Positions 62,118 through 64,000 of a DNA stretch of 64,000 bases are shown one piece after another. The DNA is taken from the NCBI RefSeq assembly GCF_001522545.3, contig NC_031799.1, positions 34,725,941 through 34,789,940 on the forward strand. Direction: 5' to 3'. How positions within the stretch are numbered: position 1 is the first letter of the stretch; each line of letters begins with the position of its first letter. The notes beneath the pieces were generated by a model, which saw nothing but the letters and a program-made list of their open reading frames with translations, did not search any database and had not been told where the DNA came from. The DNA is from Parus major (taxonomy: Eukaryota; Chordata; Aves; Passeriformes; Paridae). The position numbers and the translations under genes were made by a program.

Positions 62118-64000
62118 ATATCATACGTAGCAGGATCAGCAGAAGCCGCAGCACTGTTGGGAGGGTCATGGCAAGGGGAGTTTGTGTTTGATTGTGCTGC
62201 TCACCCTGGGCTAACCAGCTGTCACACAGCATATGTGCACTGTGCCACAAAGCACAGTGCCAAAGCCCTGTGGTTAATGTTAGCCCATCTTAGGACCGCA
62301 TCACCCAGCAGCAGCGGTGACTCTAGACATCCTAGCAGCATGCCTGAACTGTTCCTCATTGTGTTACTTCCAGCCCAGGGCCTCACAGGCAAGGCTCTGC
62401 CACTTGTACATGGAGCAAGATTGTTCCGCTGCAGATAAGGATTTTGGGCAAAGTGCTCCACTATTAGCAAGGTGCCCAGCAAGGGCTCCTGCACAGCTGA
62501 GGGCTCTTCCAGACTTCCCGCAATGCTGCTGTGGGGGAGGAGCCCTAGAGGTGGATGTGAGAAAGTGAAAGTGTCCGGAGGGAACTGCATGCAGGCAGGG
62601 AAGAAGGATTTCCATCTGTGGGCTGGAGCTTTGGACACAATTGTGCTTGCTGTGAAAGAGTTCGTTGCACTTTCTTACTGTAAGGGCTCCATCTGATCCT
62701 CTGGGTGTCTTTAAATGAAAATTTGCATTTACAGTCATAACTAAAGGCTATGCACAGTGAGCATTCTGATGGGCTTATCCATCACAACTAATAATGAAAG
62801 CTTGTCCTGCACTCGAACCCTCTAATGAAAAAGGATCAAGGAAAGGCAGTGAAATAAAGGGGGACAGACTGGACAGGTTCAGATTCTGTCCCCTTGTTAG
62901 CAGGAAACATCAGTGAAGGCCCATTTTAAAATTCAAGATTTTATATCTTAAAACAGGACTTCATAACTGAGAGTAAGCAAGGTAGCAGTGCAAGGAAACT
63001 CAAGCAGCCCAGGTGCTGGTCAGTAAAGAGTGGTGTGACTTCCAACTCAGCATCTGAAGTTCTTGCTAAAGACATCCTGACAGTGCTCTGTGTATTCAGT
63101 GTAGAGCCCCACTCACTCTTCAAATTTGAAGATGGTGTGTGCAGAGATCATCATTGTAGTCAAGCCTTGCATTAAGAAACACTTTGCTAGCTATTCTGAC
63201 TAGTGCTTTGAAAAGGAACAATCTTGGCAAGCTATGGAGAAGAAATGCACTGACAAACTTGTAATTTGAGATTTAATAACTTCCCAATAGAGAAGGCCAT
63301 TTTATAAGTCATCCTGTGCATTCATCCCAGCTGCCTTTTAGCCTTCTCACCCGGATCAGTCTTTACAAGTAAATTCATTCCTGACTGTGCATAAGACCAA
63401 GCTGCCTATTTAGGTATCCTTGAAAGTGTGGGTGTTGGTTTTTTGCTGTACTCCAAAGCAAGTAAAAAAAATGCTTGTCTGCAGTGTTTCACCCAGTCAG
63501 TGGGTGCCTAGAGGAAATTATATGTATTGAAGAAGCCTGTGGAAGCTTTCCCTTAACCCTGTAATTCCAGCTTTTATAGTGCTTTTTGGGTCTTTGATCT
63601 CCACACTCTTAATTGGCTCACAGGGAGATTATTTACAGTCAACAAGAAAAGTACCTTGAACTTGTCATTTTAATAAACTTGTTACTTGCCAGCTTCTCTA
63701 GAGGCATTCCACATGGAAATAAACATCTTTTATTTTGTTTTATAAATAAATTTTTAAAATGGTTTTCTGGAACCTTGATGAAATATCAGGTCTTTGCAAA
63801 TCTAAATCTACACCATAGGTATTGCTTGGAAACATGCTTGGTGTTCTTGGTGTACTTAATGCTAGATTAGAGAACGTAATACTTCTTTTTAGTCCCCTGT
63901 TTCCACCAGTTCACTTCTAAACTATTTAAAATAAAGAGCCTGAGCATATATGGTATTTTCGTATGAGGTTTTTAAAACAGATCCATTTCAGCATTAGAGT

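Larger units (their letters stand above)
1..64000 (+). other. TLE4: TLE4 locus, internal part (four exons and flanking introns)
   Basis: Four plus-strand exons at 21033-21095, 29083-29157, 44406-44610 and 45017-45033 splice in frame into 120 codons of a Groucho/TLE corepressor. TLE proteins are nuclear. They tetramerise through the N-terminal Q domain, bind factors such as TCF/LEF, RUNX and HES, recruit histone deacetylases through the GP region, and end in a WD40 propeller. Only the second half of Q, the GP region and the start of the next linker are present here. The paralogue call rests on exon C, whose substitutions fit TLE4. The preceding exon (first Q helix) and the following exon (rest of the linker) were looked for by eye and not found, so the window lies within one gene. 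Locus borders are not visible. Confidence 0.92.
45034..64000 (+). other. TLE4: intron downstream of microexon D, 5' part
   Basis: The donor is gtagga at 45034. No following TLE4 exon was found up to 64000 (expected to start with a serine-rich SSSVSPSASFRG-like segment), so the intron is at least 19 kb. It holds an exon-like 22-nt cassette (47328-47349), a 20-bp tandem repeat (46101-46140), an AT-rich tract (49561-49692), a CpG-retaining patch with an RFX-like X-box (53100-53290), and a CR1 3' end (61245-62117). Nothing else is recognised. Open frames of 138-227 codons at 60991-62638 are antisense to, or beside, the CR1. Confidence 0.75.

Noticed and set aside
62222..62738. Overlapping open frames of 124 and 138 codons on the minus strand
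   Set aside because: They lie in a locally GC-rich stretch just after the CR1 element. Both read as low-complexity chance frames without motifs.
1..64000. CRISPR arrays, operons, rRNA, tRNA or a second protein-coding gene
   Set aside because: No regularly spaced repeats, no tRNA-like cloverleaf and no other recognisable exons were seen. The window is a vertebrate gene interior.

Overview
This window is eukaryotic, almost certainly avian, and almost all intron. The sequence is AT-rich and CpG-poor. Its recognisable transposon remnants are bird or sauropsid types: CR1 LINE fragments and one avian endogenous-retrovirus-like LTR. No long open reading frame looks like a gene. The only protein-coding sequence I can support is four short plus-strand exons of a Groucho/TLE corepressor. 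Residues in the third exon ([34 protein letters not shown]) match TLE4 rather than TLE1 or TLE3. In chicken I believe TLE4 is Z-linked, so this may be Z-chromosome sequence. The species cannot be named from this window.

Layout: 1-21032 is the 3' part of an intron. Exon A (21033-21095) and exon B (29083-29157) encode the second half of the Q tetramerisation domain. Exon C (44406-44610) encodes the GP region. It is followed after only 406 bp by a 17-nt microexon D (45017-45033). From 45034 to the window end is intron again. The four exons join in frame (phases 0-0, 0-0, 0-1, 1-0) and give 120 codons, about residues 85-204 of a roughly 770-residue protein. The first exons and everything after the microexon, including the WD40 propeller, lie outside the window.

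Repeats are sparse. There are a 1.4-kb 5'-truncated CR1 on the minus strand (37903-39350), a 0.9-kb CR1 3' end on the plus strand (61245-62117), two short CR1 3'-end relics (835-912, 18785-18897), and a 433-bp LTR-like element on the minus strand (27215-27647). Short tandem duplications, microsatellites and inverted repeats make up the rest.

The points most worth a second look concern splicing and structured noncoding DNA. These are the 17-nt microexon preceded by TGC motifs, a NAGNAG acceptor at exon C, two unannotated exon-like cassettes (37119-37182, 47328-47349), a palindromic RFX X-box in a CpG-containing patch near 53.2 kb, a 25-bp perfect hairpin beside the large CR1, and a two-state hairpin near 6.7 kb. 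I found no previously undescribed gene system that I could defend.
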